This document shows positions 12,537 to 25,048 of a stretch of 64,000 nt of DNA, piece by piece. Numbering within the stretch: position 1 is the first letter of the stretch; every line of letters begins with the position of its first letter. This stretch comes from Bimuria novae-zelandiae CBS 107.79 (Eukaryota > Ascomycota > Dothideomycetes > Pleosporales > Didymosphaeriaceae), in the NCBI GenBank assembly GCA_010015655.1, contig ML976706.1:263599-327598 (forward strand). The letters run 5' to 3'. The notes beneath the pieces are model-generated. The model made no database searches and was not told the origin of the DNA. It was given only the letters and a program-made list of their open reading frames with translations. The position numbers and the translations under genes were made by a program.

Positions 12537-14358
12537 GAGTCTCCCCCCCAGATTTAACCCAACCCTAGATTTAACCTAGTAAAATTAACTCTGCGTACGC
12601 GATCGCATTGCGCGTCGCGTGCGCTTTGCTAGCCCCTCTAATAAACTATTTACTAAATAATCCTAACCTTCCGCTTCCTCCTAACTATCTTCTTCTAGTA
12701 CTATAACTTTTTGTAGGTGTCTTTTTACTTATTTTATTATTAGCTTTGCCTCCTCCTTACGGGCGATCTACAACACTTCTATTATTATATAGATTAATTA
12801 ACTTTCTAATTAAACTCTTTTTTCTTTTTTAGCCTTTTTTTATTTCTAAAGAAGCTTAGATTAATCTATAATCTACTTAGCTTAAATAGTTATTATAGCA
12901 TTCTATATTTTATAAAGGCATATTATCTACTCTACGTAGCGTTTTACTAGCAAGAGGACTACAGGATTCTTATAAAGTGACTTTATAAATTACTTATTTA
13001 ATTTTAGTAGTTCTACTAGCTCTAGAGGAGAGCTCTATAGTAGAGAGAGATCCAGATTAGTCGCTTGTTATGGTGTAGCTAGGACAGGCAATGGCGGGGG
13101 CGACTCGCGAAGCAGGTTACTAAGGACGCGCATAGGTAACGCAGGCCATAAGCTAGCGGCACGCTATCCGCTAAGTATGTTTTTCTTTAATATTGCCTTC
13201 TCTCGTGCGCAGGATAGCAATTCTATCCACTCTAATCCAGAATGCGCTGTAAGCTGAGCCAGGATATCGCATGCGTCTTATAGGAGTGATACCGTTTGAA
13301 CGCTAAAAAGATGCTAAGATTAAAAGGTTAGAGTATATATAAGTAATAAGCAGGCATAATTAGAAGATTAATTTAATTTCTTATATAGTAAGTAATAAAA
13401 TCTACGCGTATATAACTTTTATATTTATCTATAATAAGTAAATGCTAGCGCCCTATTGCCTTATCGCAGGTTAATAAATTAAATACTCTTTTTAGCTATT
13501 CTTACTAGTAGCAAAATACCTCCCTAAAAGTAATTACTTATTAATCTATTATACACTAATATTATTATTTTTTAAATTAAAAGGGGAGCTAGCGCTTTAC
13601 TTATAGTATTAATATACTTAATATTTATAACCTATTCTTACTTCCTAATAATTACTTTATCCTTTTAAGTGGTATTATGGTATACTAATACCTTTATAAT
13701 CTACTCCTTACCAACACTAAATTCTAACTTATCTATATTTTATATATTTAAAGGGAGGTACGCATGCTCCTTTATTTTTAAAGCTATTATATTAAACTAG
13801 CGCTTTATACGCGCGTAAGATACTTCTTCTTTTTATAAATACTTAAAATACCTAGTAAATTCCCCTTCTATTTTAGGGTTCCTCTTTTAGAAACGTATAA
13901 TATATTTATTATTAATATAAAAAAATAATTATAAAAAAAAAACTAGTTATAACGCGTGCGTAATGCGTATAGCCTATATAAAAAGGGTAAGCTTCTTTAG
14001 CATTAAGTAGGTAATTTAGGTTCTAGTAATAGTATAGTTCTTAATTTATTATATAAGAGTCTTTTCTTCCGCGTTTAACAGGATCTAAGCTATTTTATAG
14101 CTTATAAACTATGTTAAGCTACTATAATGCCTGCAGTGTAAGGTGCATCGCGAAACTTTAAAGAAGTCTATAGTAGAATTTAGAAAAGAAAAATCTTTAT
14201 TTTAAAAAGTATATAAAGTCTTCTATATTTAAATTTCGCGATTTAATTGTCTTTTTAGTGTTTAGGGAAATATTAGTGAGGATAACGCGTAATGCATGCG
14301 CGTCGCGTGCTTTTACTAGGTTAAATCTGGGGTTGGGTCAAATCTGAGGGGGGGACTC
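12537..14358 (-). mobile_element. pogo/Fot-like DNA transposon P5 inside the Gypsy element
   Basis: Inverted ends GAGTCTCCCCCCC (left) and GAGTCCCCCCC (right, minus strand) continue into paired GATTTAACCC-type sequence and are flanked by TA at 12,535-12,536 and 14,359-14,360. The length is 1,822 bp. The minus strand starts the CENP-B/Tc5 DNA-binding part near 14,085 (LLNAEEKTLI), with many RIP stops. A stretch at 13,070-13,310 is much richer in GC than the rest. The insertion lies just before the Gypsy polypurine tract. Confidence 0.85.
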
Positions 14359-14405
14359 TATAATAAAATAAGGTATTAGGATAATTACCTCAAGAGGAAG
14401 GGTAG

Positions 14406-14921
14406 TATTATAATTATAAACCTTATAAAAATAAGAAAACTAAATAATTATGCTAAAATAGTAATTATTAGTAAAATAACTACGATAAAGGAATATATAA
14501 AAGCACAGGGTAGCTTAGGTTAGTAATTACGTAATAAAGTCCTTTATAAGCGAGGAGTCCTGCATAAAGGTTAGGACTATAGTAAGTCCTAAGGGCTACC
14601 TCTAGAAGGAAGATCTTGGCGGGACTATAATAATAATTTTAATAATAGCAAAGACTAAGATAAATAGTATCTAGTCTAATAGTTTCTTTATACTTTTCCT
14701 ACTCCTTATAATTAACTTAACATACTACGAGTATATCTTTTATAATAGATTAGTAAATCTCTTAATTAGTTATTCTATAGTTTGTTATAGAATTAGATTA
14801 TTCTTTACCTACTTTATAGCTATTACTAGCTCTTAACTACTAAATATCCGGAAGGCGTTCCCCCCTTGACCTATCCTCCCCTAACCTAGAATAGGCTTAT
14901 GTACGTAGAGCTCTTGTAACA
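14406..14921 (+). repeat. 3' LTR of the Gypsy element
   Basis: 516 bp, the same length as the 5' LTR. Its first bases read TATTATAATTATAAACC where the 5' copy has TGTTACGATCACGAACC, so every difference is C to T or G to A. It ends CTTGTAACA and is followed by the TSD AAAAG. Confidence 0.95.
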
Positions 14922-15812
14922 AAAAGGCCCTTTTTAGTAGGCAGAGTACGGGTGCGAAGCTATATATTAAGCTTTAATAAAACTTGTTATAGGTTAAATA
15001 GTACTAGGCTAGAAACTTAATAGGATTATAAAATATTATTCTTTTAAAATGCCTTAAAGTAGGCCTTTTAATATAATTATAAAAATCTAGTTTATTAATC
15101 TTAATATACATAATTATTAAGGATAAAATCTTATTTTTATACGCGCGCTCTAATAGCAAGAAATAGTCTATATTTAAGGACTATAGTAGGTATAATAAAT
15201 GAAGTAGTATTTAAAAATAAATAATCTTTTTCTCTTACGCGTAGACTTAGAATCTAATTAAGTTATAGTTTTTATATTTATTAATAATTAGTATCGAATA
15301 TACGCCTTTATTACGTAGCTTTATATACTTATTAAAGTGCTTTAGCGACTTAATACTATACTTATTATTTATCTAGCTATTAAGACTAACCTTAATAAAC
15401 CAGTCTTTAATACTTATAGCGTTATTATATTAGGTATTAATGTGCTATTTACCCTAAAAAATTATAAAAAGTAAGATAGACTACCCCGCTACGCTAATTA
15501 AATTAATAACTAGTACTTATTTTTAATTACTAAGTATAAAAGCCTTTCATTTCCTATAGGTCTTATAGCCTATAATAACTAGCCTGGAGCCAATTACCCT
15601 TATTATAAAGCCTGTCTTATTAAAGTTGTAGGTATCCTCGTCGAGGATACTATACTTCGCCTTTACAATACTGTAGCGTCGAAACCACGGCGTAATAACG
15701 TTATTATTGTCACACAAGACTAGCTACTTCTCATATGCACGACTCCAGACCTTCTTTAAGGCTAGCTAACGTGTAATAAATCTATCTAGCTAGTATTTAC
15801 TTATAGCCTTTC

Positions 15813-16037
15813 TGTCCGATTACAAGGCCTTTGTAATCCTGCACTATTGTTAATAGTGCAGTAGAGAATATAAGGCTGGCGCACCTCTAGTTACACACTA
15901 TCCTAGTTAGTGCTAGCGTTAGGTCGGCACGTACTAGAGACCTCGCCTATAGCTAATCTCTATCACTCAATTAATTAACTTTATTAACTATCAAGATCAC
16001 ACTATCATAAAGTAACAGAATACTATTAAATCTAATA
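15813..16037 (+). repeat. 5' LTR of the Copia element
   Basis: 225 bp, begins TGTCCGATTACAAGG and ends at a degraded TCTAATA. The 3' LTR ends TCTGACA at the same place. Confidence 0.93.
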
Positions 16038-19000
16038 ATTAAGAGTCTTACTGCCTTAATCAAGCTGATTAAAATAGCCCTATTAACCCTTAGAGATCCT
16101 ACAGTGATCCTAACTAACTATACAAACTACACGCCATAGCTTAAACAGCTTAAAATAAGATACTAATTCCTGAAGGTCTAGAGTATTATTAACCTAGTAC
16201 TGACGGATAAACTAAAGCAGAAACCCGCGATGCTAATACCCCTAGCGATAGGAAGCTACTAGCTAAGCACGGCTTACGCGACTGCGAATCCAAATAATAT
16301 GCTAAGAATACCCTTATATCTATTAATAGCAGGCGAGAAAGCATACAAAGACAATAGCAATTATTATAAGGGATAGCTAGAGATATATAAGATTATAGAC
16401 TACAAGTATCGAGAGGAGCAGGATAGCTTAAATTAAGTAGTTATCTTTCTCTAATTAATAGTCTTAGCGCATCTCTAGAATAACTGCTATATCTTAGATT
16501 AATTAATTAAGTAGTAGATTAATAACCTTATAATTATAGTTAGGGTAGACTTATAAGACGAATACAGACGATCTAGGGCAAGATATTAAGAAGCCCTTAA
16601 GCTAGTAAGAATAGTTAAATTATAGGCTACATGGCTATCTAAGTATAATTATGCAGCCATAGAAATAGAGACTAATTAGGTCCTAGAGCTTTAAAGGCTA
16701 GACTTAGTTAAAGAAGACTTTATAAAGGTAGTTATCTATAGCGCACCTATATAGGTAATAACCTTCTAATAATACAGAAGCAAGGATGCAGCTATCTTAC
16801 GAAAGCATATAATAAAACTTTTCTAAGACTATATAATTCTATAGTACCTAATTAAGGGCAAATAAAAGGGCGCTTTTACTACTATAGGTTTATCTCTCGC
16901 TAATAGTAGTAAATCTATCTAGGCTATAGACAGGGACGCCTCTCTTATAGATAAAGTAATAATATTAAAATATTAAAGAAGACCTCGTAAACAACGATCT
17001 ACTAGTTATAGTACTAAAGCTAAGCAGTCCGCGATTATAGATAATAAGCTAATAGTAGTTAGTAGCCTTAAGTGCCCTACTTATAAACAATGCTATAGTC
17101 TATAAAACTGCTTCTACGCTTTCCTAAATAAGTAACTAGATTAGTTTAGGCTAAAGCCTAGCATAGCTACCTTAATTAAATTTAGGTTAGAGAATAACCT
17201 AGAGCTTTAAGAAAGCCTAAAGATAATAAAGAGGGCTAGATTACAGGCACCTATAATTGAACTATTATATACTCCTACTTTAACTTGAATTACTAAGGCT
17301 AATAATAAGTAACTAGATAAACGCTAGATTACTAAAATCCTAGCAAGCTTTAACGCTACATTCTTCTACACGTACCTATTATAATGCTTAGCTATACTCG
17401 ATTTAGGCATAACCTACTATATCTTTAACGATATTAATCGCTTTATCTTATACCAACCACCGGCGCCAGGAGACTTTATATAGGCAGGGAATACATAAAT
17501 ATAGATTAAAGGATACGAGAGTGTTTATCTTAACATACAAAGTGTAAGAGGCAATTAAATAATACGACTAGATAATATTGCCTATTGCCCTAATCTACTC
17601 TGCAATCTTATATTGTTCTAATTACTCCGGAGGCAAGGCTTTTGGTGGGACACGCGAGCAGAACCAACAACACTAAAGTAACAAGATAATATAATATTAG
17701 CAGAACTAGAAGAGATACATAGCTAATAGGTGCTAGAATACAGATTAGCCCTAGTAGGCTATACTATTACTAATAGTGCGTTAGCAGCGTATAAAACTAA
17801 CTTAAAAATAAAGCGCAGGCTATAGAAAGCAAACGTAATTACTTAGTATAAGTAATTAGGCTACCTAAGACCTTAGGCACTCGAGCACCTAGTATAGTAA
17901 TTTAAAGGGGTAAGGATTAAAAGACTTACTATAGTTAAATGCAACACCTATAATAGAGCTAAACTTAAGTAACAAATCTGTAGACAATCTAAAGAGCTTA
18001 CGGAAGGCCCTAGAGAGAGAATCGTAATTAACTTTTACGACTTTAAAGCAGACAGCTTAACAGGAGAGAAGAGTTAGATACTTATCACTAATAGATTCTC
18101 TAGCTTCACCTAGGACCTCTACTTTAAGGATAATCGCCCGGCACGATCTATTATCAAGTAACTTAGCACCTTTATACTATTTATAAAAGTACAATTTAAA
18201 GTTATAGTAAAAGTTATTAAATTAGATAATAAAATCTTCTCTATTAAAGTAGACGTTAAGAAGTAGTTCTTAGCATAAAACATTAGAATTAAGCTTTTAG
18301 CACGTAATACTTAATTATAAAATAAAGGGGCTAAACGCTTAAGGAGTGTAATTAAGGAGAAAGTATGCGTAATGTAACTAGACTTTAACCTATCTTAGTA
18401 GCTATAGCCTAAGATCACACGGGCAGTAGTCTACCTTTATAATTAAATACTAAATTACGCTAATTGCTAAAGATTACTATACGAAGTATTCTTTATAATA
18501 GTGGCCTTTTAAAACAGCGAGGTCACTTAACTAAGGAAGCCTAATTAAACTTACCTTAAGGCTTATAGCTGCAAAGCTTTTATAATAACTAATAATATAA
18601 AGCGTGGCAAGAGCAAACTCTAAAGATTAGATTCTAAAGTATAGATTAGTTACCTTATTAGCTATTAATTATCTAATATCTAAAGGATATAGATCTCCTT
18701 ACTCGCGAAGACAACTAGCACTTATAATATAATATTTAATAAAGATATAGTATTCTGAGGTAAGACTAAAGACCTAATAGATAATCTTATGTATAACACC
18801 TTAGAAGAGATAGCAGCATAGGTATAATTAGTAGAGTTACCTTCCTTACCTCGCTAGGGTCAAGCCACAGAGTCCTTCTATAAAGATAAGATAATTACTA
18901 AGGCACTAGGGGAAGAGAATAAAGGGACCCTAGGGTATAGGCAAGATAAGAAGTTTAATTCTAATTATCTAACACCTCTATTAATACTACTACTAATTAT

Positions 19001-19539
19001 ACTTCTTACCTAATTACTAGCTAGAGATAATTAAGCTAAACTATCCCTAAGAGTATAATTAGGGCAAAAATAAGTTAGTCCTTAGGCCGCGGCATTCATA
19101 GCAGGTACGGAAGCAGGAAGCAGTGGCAAGTATTAAGGTAAAGTACTAGATAAGGCCTAGCTCAGACGCATAATCACTATGGGTAAGAAGCCACATAGAA
19201 GCCTACTACCAGAACCACCCACCTGCAGAAGCAAGCTCAAGGATCACCCTCTCTATAATATGTAGAAGGAAGCCGAGCGATCTTATCTCTAGAGCTATAA
19301 GGAAATAAAGTCCTAGAGCGAGGTTATAGCCACTCTAGTAAAAGCAGCAAGTCATCAAATCCTTAACTATATATAGGTATATACTTACAAGCTTAATAAA
19401 CACCATCAATTACAGAAGTACAAAGCAAGATTAGTAGTAAGAGGTAATTAATAGTAATATCTTACTTTATAAGATACCTACGCTATAACGCTTATAGGAT
19501 AATCCTTTCGCATGCTTATATTAATTATAGCTTAGTTTA

Positions 19540-20087
19540 ACCTAGAGCTTATTTAACACGACGTCACCAACGCTTTTGTCCACGCCAAGCTAGACAGAGA
19601 AATCTACATGAGGATGCCTCGCGGCTACACGCGAGCAGGCGCAATCCTCTAACTACACAAAGCACTCTATAAACTGCGCATCTCTTCCCTACTTTGGCAG
19701 AGAGAGTTCACTACTGCACTCCGCGATATGGGGTTTAATACAGTCCCACATGAGCCTTGTTATTTCATCAAGGAAGGACTCATTATCTTCTTCTATGTAG
19801 ATGATATAATCATCGCCTATCAAAAAGATCACAAATCTGCCGCAGAAGCAGCCATCACAAAGATAAGCGCCAAGTTTACTCTCACTGGTGGAAAAGATCT
19901 ACAGTGGTTTCTAGGAGTTGAAGTGATCAGAGACCGCACCAAGCGAAGGATCTGGCTTTCACAAGCCTCATACATCGACAAGATATCTCGCCTCATAGAT
20001 TACCGTAAGATGCGATATAAGACGCTAATAACTTTAATTAAATTACTCTCGCGAACAGGACTAGCTAGTAAAGCTAAGGTTAATTAA
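19540..20087 (+). pseudogene. lightly mutated Copia reverse transcriptase segment
   Basis: This part of the Copia pol frame reads almost without stops. It includes QHDVTNAFVHAKLDREIYM, the LHKALYKLR block, the YVDD catalytic box (about 19,793-19,804) and the LQWFLGVEV block. These are the conserved blocks of Copia reverse transcriptase (RVT_2 family). Upstream and downstream the same frame is broken every few codons. It is a fragment of a transposon gene, not a host gene. Confidence 0.85.
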
Positions 20088-20883
20088 TACTAGCGTAAAA
20101 TTAGATTAATTCTTTATACTGTAGTTATAACTTAACTAAATATCGCCTTTATAAGCTCTAGACTATCACGTTTTCTATCTAATCTAAGCGAGGATTATTA
20201 TGCTGCCGCTAATCAAGTCCTCTTTTATCTTACAAAGACTAGATTACTAGGTCTATAGTTAGGAGGGGCAAACACCCTAGAAGTGGCCAGCAACGCATTA
20301 TTTGCTGATAATACTCTAGACTACAAGAGTTTACAAGGATACATTATTAAACTATTTAGTAGGCTAATTGCCTGGAAGGCAAGCAAACAAGATATAGTTA
20401 CTACATTAATAATAGAGGCTAAATTACTAGCACTATTATAGGTAGCTAAGGAGGCTATTTTTACTTCGCGATTACTTTAAGAGCTCTAGATTACTATAAG
20501 TAATTACTTAATTATAATTAATTACTACAATTAATAGACTATCCGTCTTATTACTAAAGAGATTATAAAGTTACAGACCAAGCTACGCTATATAGATATC
20601 CACAATTATTAGCTAAGGCAGGAAGTGGCTGAAGGAATAATTAATATTACCTATTAAAGATTAGAGGATATAGTGGCAGATAGTCTAACTAAGGCCCTGC
20701 TAGTAAATAAATAGAACAAGTTTCTAGATAAACTAGGACTTATAAATATATTAGACAAGATTACTGATTAAAAGGTTACCCTACAGGATCTACAGCAGAG
20801 GATAGAGGCCTTTAAAATAGAGTAAGAAGATAGACTAATTACTGTAAAATATTTAGCTTAAGGATGTGTCTAAGCTAAGGAAG

Positions 20884-21110
20884 TGTATCTAATTACAAGG
20901 CCTTTGTAATCCTGCACTATTATTAATAGTGTAGTAAAGAATATAAGGCTGGCGCACCTCTAGTTGCACACTATCCTAGTTAGTACTAGCGTTAGGTTAG
21001 CACGTACTAGAGACCTCGCCTACGGCCAATCTCTATCACTTAATCAATTAACTTTATTAACTATCAAGATCACACTATCTCAAAGTGATAGAATACCATT
21101 AAATCTGACA
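20884..21110 (+). repeat. 3' LTR of the Copia element
   Basis: 227 bp, begins TGTATCTAATTACAAGG, ends CTGACA and is followed by the TSD CTTTC. It is less RIP-altered than the 5' LTR. Confidence 0.93.
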
Positions 21111-23202
21111 CTTTCCATCCCGCGCCGCTAGCAGTGTATTAGCTATATCTCTAATTATAGTCCTTATAGGGGGCAAACCTCTTGTATCTAGATTAAAAAT
21201 ACGCTTTAGAATTATATTCTCTTCTAGCTTTATAAGTTTTATACAATTAGATTATAATTCTGCACGTAGGATGGCTCTATAGAGCTAATTATATATAGTA
21301 GAGCAAGGAATAGTAAAACTGTAATAAATTAATTACTAGCTCTTAGAATTTTATTTAGAATTAATCTAACGTATAGCTAGCTAGATATACTAGGTCTTTT
21401 AAAATAAAATAGTATTATAGTAGTAATATATCGTGATAAGTTTGCGTGCGAGGTGAATTTTAATATTAAGTAGCTAGCTTAGTAATGTGGTCGGCTCGGT
21501 GATAAAATACGTTACAGCTTTTATAGCTATTTATAATAAGTAGCCTATATATGTCCCGTATATAGCGCTTTATATACGCGTTAAAATACTTAATTTACGT
21601 AATTTTAAGCTTATTTATCATCTAGCTATTTTTAGAGATTATAATTTTCTATTAAGGAGGTAGGTTATCTTGAGTATACTAGCTAGTAAAATATATCTTT
21701 ATTTAAAAGATAATAAAGGGTAGGGTCTTTTACCTTTTACTACTAATATTTAGTATTATTAATATCTATTTTTTATTATCTCCTTATACAAAATTTAGCC
21801 TGTTACGCCTTTTAAAGCTAGTAATAACCTAATAGCGTATTAAAGTTTTATATATTTTTATTTTATATGTCGTACTTCGCCTTTACATTTTATATAAGTT
21901 AAAACTAGTTTAATATAATAATAAGATTCTTATATAGTATTTTTAAGTAGTTTAGCTTATAATTAAACCTTATTATAGGCTTAAGTATATACTTAATAAA
22001 GTTTAATAGCTAGTTTTTACTAACCTAGCCTTAGTCGCACGTAGCTAGTAGTGTGTTTGCTATATTTTAAACTTACGTAAGAATTATAAAGTATCCTTAC
22101 TTAATAAAATTTAGGATATACTAAATATTTATCTTCTCTTTTAATTTTATAAGTTTTATTAAGTTCAGTTATATTGTAGCGAGTAGAAGGATACTAGCGC
22201 GTCTATTACGTAGTATAAATTAGGCGTATTATACGTAGTAGTAGCGCGTTCGACTAACTAGACTTAGCTATTAGAAATAAATTATAAAGTAAGTTATATA
22301 TTTACTTTTTACGAAGCAGATTAACTATTATTTTATTAAGTTATTATATATTAATTATAAGTTAGTGTGGGCTTAGTATAAGCGCGTAGCTCGTCCGGGT
22401 ACGTAGCTCGTATGTGGAATACGTTATAATTAATAGAGAGTCCTATATAAGAATTCTAGAGCTATTGGGATCTGCTTTAACCTTATAGCGTGCGTGAAAG
22501 CTACTTATAGTATTTATAATAAGAATACTTATAACTTTAATAAGGCTAGCTTTATAGTAGGCAGGATATTAGCTTAGCTTATTTTTAAATAATATAGAAA
22601 GGTAACGTGGACTAAAGACTATAGAATTAAGAAATTAATACTACTAGCTAGGTAGTCCTGTCCTTTATTATTTTTACTAGCTAGTATTACCTCTTTACTT
22701 AGTACTAGAATAATAATATACTACACGACTAGGTTTTTACTATAAGTAATAATAGCTAGACTACTAATAAGCTTAGAGTAAAGTTACTAAAGTATTTTAC
22801 TAAATATATAATAAATCAAAGGATAGGCGCACGCTAGCTACTTATATTTAGTAATTATAAAAGTTATTAGTCACTTAAATTCTAATAATTTTATAAGAAA
22901 AATACAATTATACTTTTTATATACTACTATATTTATTATAATATAAAACTAGAGTCCTAATAAGTCTTTTATATAGCCTATAAGTAGGTATTTATAAAGA
23001 AAAATATTTACGAAAGCTTTTAAGGTGCTAGCCTAGCCCTATATAATCTAGAAATAGTAATATTAAAGCTTAATATAAAACTTTATATACTAATACCACC
23101 TACGCTAGAGGTTACTTTATAAAATACTGAAATACTAAGTAACGCGCACGAAATAGATACGTAATTAATATTAATTTATAATAAACTTTAAAGATCTCTA
23201 TA

Positions 23203-25048
23203 ACGTGGTTTACCACTAAGCGGGCTAACCCTACCAAGCGGGCCACTTTTTAAAAGTTAGTCTATTGCAAAGCGCCTCCTATAATACTACTATAATTTAC
23301 TATAATTTAAAAAATATAAAAATACTATTTAGACTTATTACTATTAAATATATTTATAATTTCTACTACGTAGGTGCGAGCATTGTGGCTAGCTTTGCTA
23401 TAACGTCCGTAGCACCTCTGCCTACACACCCTCCTTATAGACTCTTTACTTTTCTTTTACTTACTACTATCCTTTTTAGCTATTAAATTAACTACCTTTT
23501 TTACTATAAATATTTTAGCTGCCTAAATATACTTCTTTTTTTAACTTTTTACCTTTATTACTATCTCTATTATCTTATAAAGCCTTACTATATTTTATTA
23601 TATTAATACTATTTTATGCCCTATTAATATAACACCTTTATTAAGCTACTTCACAGCTCTAAGAAGCGAAGAAACTAGTAAATCTCTATACTTCTATACA
23701 CGCTTATAAACTAGCGTTAACTAAGCCTCTATCTCGCGGAGGTTGCTTAGTGTTTTTGATTCCTATAGGGTGTCCTCTACGTTAGGTGGAGTTGGCGTAC
23801 GAAGAACCACATTAAGTCTTAATAACACTGCCTCTAGGTCGTGTGGGACTAATCTAGCGTCTCTAAAGCCTGCGTAGATGTTCGCCTTTATTATTACCTT
23901 CTTAAAAGCTACTTTAAAGGCTAGTAGAAAGGCCTCCTTCTTAATCTGCTTAGTGCCATACTATGCTAAGCTACTAATCGCATTGCTGTACGCCTGCTTT
24001 AAAGGCGAAAAATAACCTATATTAAGTGGCTGCAAGAGGTATAATAAGTGTAAAGGTATATAGAGAATAATATTCTTCTCTTCCTTATAGTATTTTTAGA
24101 ATTCGTGTAAGTAGTAGCTTTTATAACTATTTATAATTAGTAGCTAGTGTGCACCTATACTACGCGCTTTAGTATAGGTATTAAAGTACCTTAGCTAGGT
24201 AAGGCTAAGCTTATTTAACGTCTAACTATTAAGACTAACTTTAATAACTTAGTCTTAGGGTAGATTATAAAACTAGGATATAATTAAGACCTTATTAAAA
24301 ATATAAAAAAAAGTTATAAAGTCTAGCCTTTAGCGCTAACTCCCTAGATATTAGTAACTTACTTATAATTACTAAGTTAAAAAATTTTTAGGTTACTTTA
24401 CTTCTTAAAGTCTATAAAGACTATTTAATCTTATAATACCCCTATTATAAAGCCTATCTTATTAAAGTTACACGTATTATTATTAGTAATACTATACTTA
24501 GTCTTAGTATTACTAATAAGTTTAAACTAGGACGTTATAATGCATAGATCTTTATTTAGGACTTATTAATAATTATATAAATAGCTTTTTTAAAGCTTAA
24601 TTTCTAGCGTATATATTTTAAGCCTGTCTACTTAGTACTTACTAATAAACTCTCCACCACGCTTAGCAAGTAAATTATTAGCTATATCTTAGACTATATT
24701 CCTTATTATACCTATTTCTTACTAGTTAAGCTTAAGTATATATTAGACTAAAGCCTTCTTCTTTAGCTTAGTTAGCTTTTTTAAGTTAGACTTATAATTA
24801 CGTTAAGAGAGGGCTCCTTAGTATTATTATTATACTATTATTTAAGACATGCTAAAGGCTATAATAATACGTCTTTTACTTTTATTATAATTTTTAATTA
24901 TAGCTTAAATAATAAGCTATAATATACTTTTAGTATAAGGTTATTACGCGTTATGTTGTAATAGTATTATAGTATAAGCTAGAGGTAGGCTGCATTTAGC
25001 AAAGTTAGCCCGCTTAGTAGGGTTGGCCCGCTCGGTGGTGAACCACGT
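23203..25048 (-). mobile_element. pogo/Fot-like DNA transposon P4 inserted in P1
   Basis: 1,846 bp between TA dinucleotides (23,201-23,202 and 25,049-25,050). The inverted ends pair over about 43 bases: left ACGTGGTTTACCACTAAG, right (minus) ACGTGGTTCACCACCGAG. Each end contains two direct copies of an AAGCGGGC-type motif. The minus-strand transposase shows the DNA-binding part (LTKLKEEAL-like) near 24,780, LLAKRGGEF near 24,660, and the DDE motif NFNKIGFIIG near 24,450-24,475. RIP stops are frequent, but a GC-richer patch at 23,740-24,000 is little changed. Confidence 0.88.

Larger units (their letters stand above)
3231..14921 (+). mobile_element. Ty3/Gypsy chromovirus-type LTR retrotransposon with three nested insertions
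   Basis: Two 516-bp LTRs bound the element and a perfect 5-bp TSD, AAAAG, lies at 3,226-3,230 and 14,922-14,926. Without nested elements it is about 6.0 kb. Plus-strand pol can be followed through many stops. The protease-like segment is at about 4,595-4,860 and reverse transcriptase at about 5,280-5,880, with YLNNVLIY standing for the YxDD box. Integrase lies in 8,350-9,135 and resumes at 11,061 (IVIVDRLTKVANF, then FHPQTNRQTERINQ). A C-terminal chromodomain-like segment with KYLVKQK is at about 11,690-11,830. A polypurine tract at 14,393-14,405 adjoins the 3' LTR. All frames are broken by RIP-type stops; the element is inactive. Chromodomains of this family are known to guide insertion to silent chromatin. 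Confidence 0.93.
15813..21110 (+). mobile_element. Ty1/Copia LTR retrotransposon inserted in P3
   Basis: 5,298 bp with LTRs at 15,813-16,037 and 20,884-21,110 and a perfect TSD, CTTTC (15,808-15,812 and 21,111-21,115). A purine tract (about 20,873-20,883) precedes the 3' LTR. The plus strand carries a gag-pol order typical of Copia. A gag-like stretch comes first, then a zinc-knuckle-like CPTYKQCYS (about 17,075), a protease-like LDLGITYYIF (about 17,400), an integrase region, and reverse transcriptase with YVDD at about 19,795. RNase H follows, with VADSLTKALL at about 20,670-20,700. Stops from RIP are dense except between about 19,540 and 20,020, where 119 codons stay open (19,728-20,087). 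Inactive as a whole. Confidence 0.93.
2552..21512 (-). mobile_element. pogo/Fot-like DNA transposon P3, split by Gypsy and Copia insertions
   Basis: Ends are ACGTGTTTCATCACC (left) and ACGTATTTTATCACC (right, minus strand), each next to TA, pairing for about 28 bases. Removing the Gypsy and Copia insertions with their TSDs leaves 1,962 bp. The minus-strand transposase starts in the right piece with LIKLEENIILKRIF and LDTRGLPP (about 21,240-21,150). After the Copia insertion it continues with KKVWSRAYEK, then the DDE motif DEDTYNFNKTGFII (about 15,640-15,602). This copy is only lightly RIP-mutated here, and most of the frame can still be read. It belongs with P4, whose TIR layout and protein are similar. 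Confidence 0.85.
1363..22424. mobile_element. TIR transposon P2 (pogo-like ends), inserted in P1 and split by P3
   Basis: The inverted termini pair over about 43 bases and differ only by transitions: left ACGTATTCCACATGCGAG, right (minus strand) ACGTATTCCACATACGAG. Both are flanked by TA (1,361-1,362 and 22,425-22,426). Without the nested P3 the element is about 2.1 kb, in the normal range for pogo/Fot elements. I could not identify its transposase motifs with confidence. The internal stretch around 2,030-2,180 is clearly richer in GC than its surroundings and could be a less mutated part of the element or a small extra insertion. Confidence 0.75.

Noticed and set aside
23265..23486. 73-codon plus-strand open frame
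   Set aside because: Inside P4, antisense to its transposase, AT-biased residues (Ile, Tyr, Asn, Leu) and no domain.
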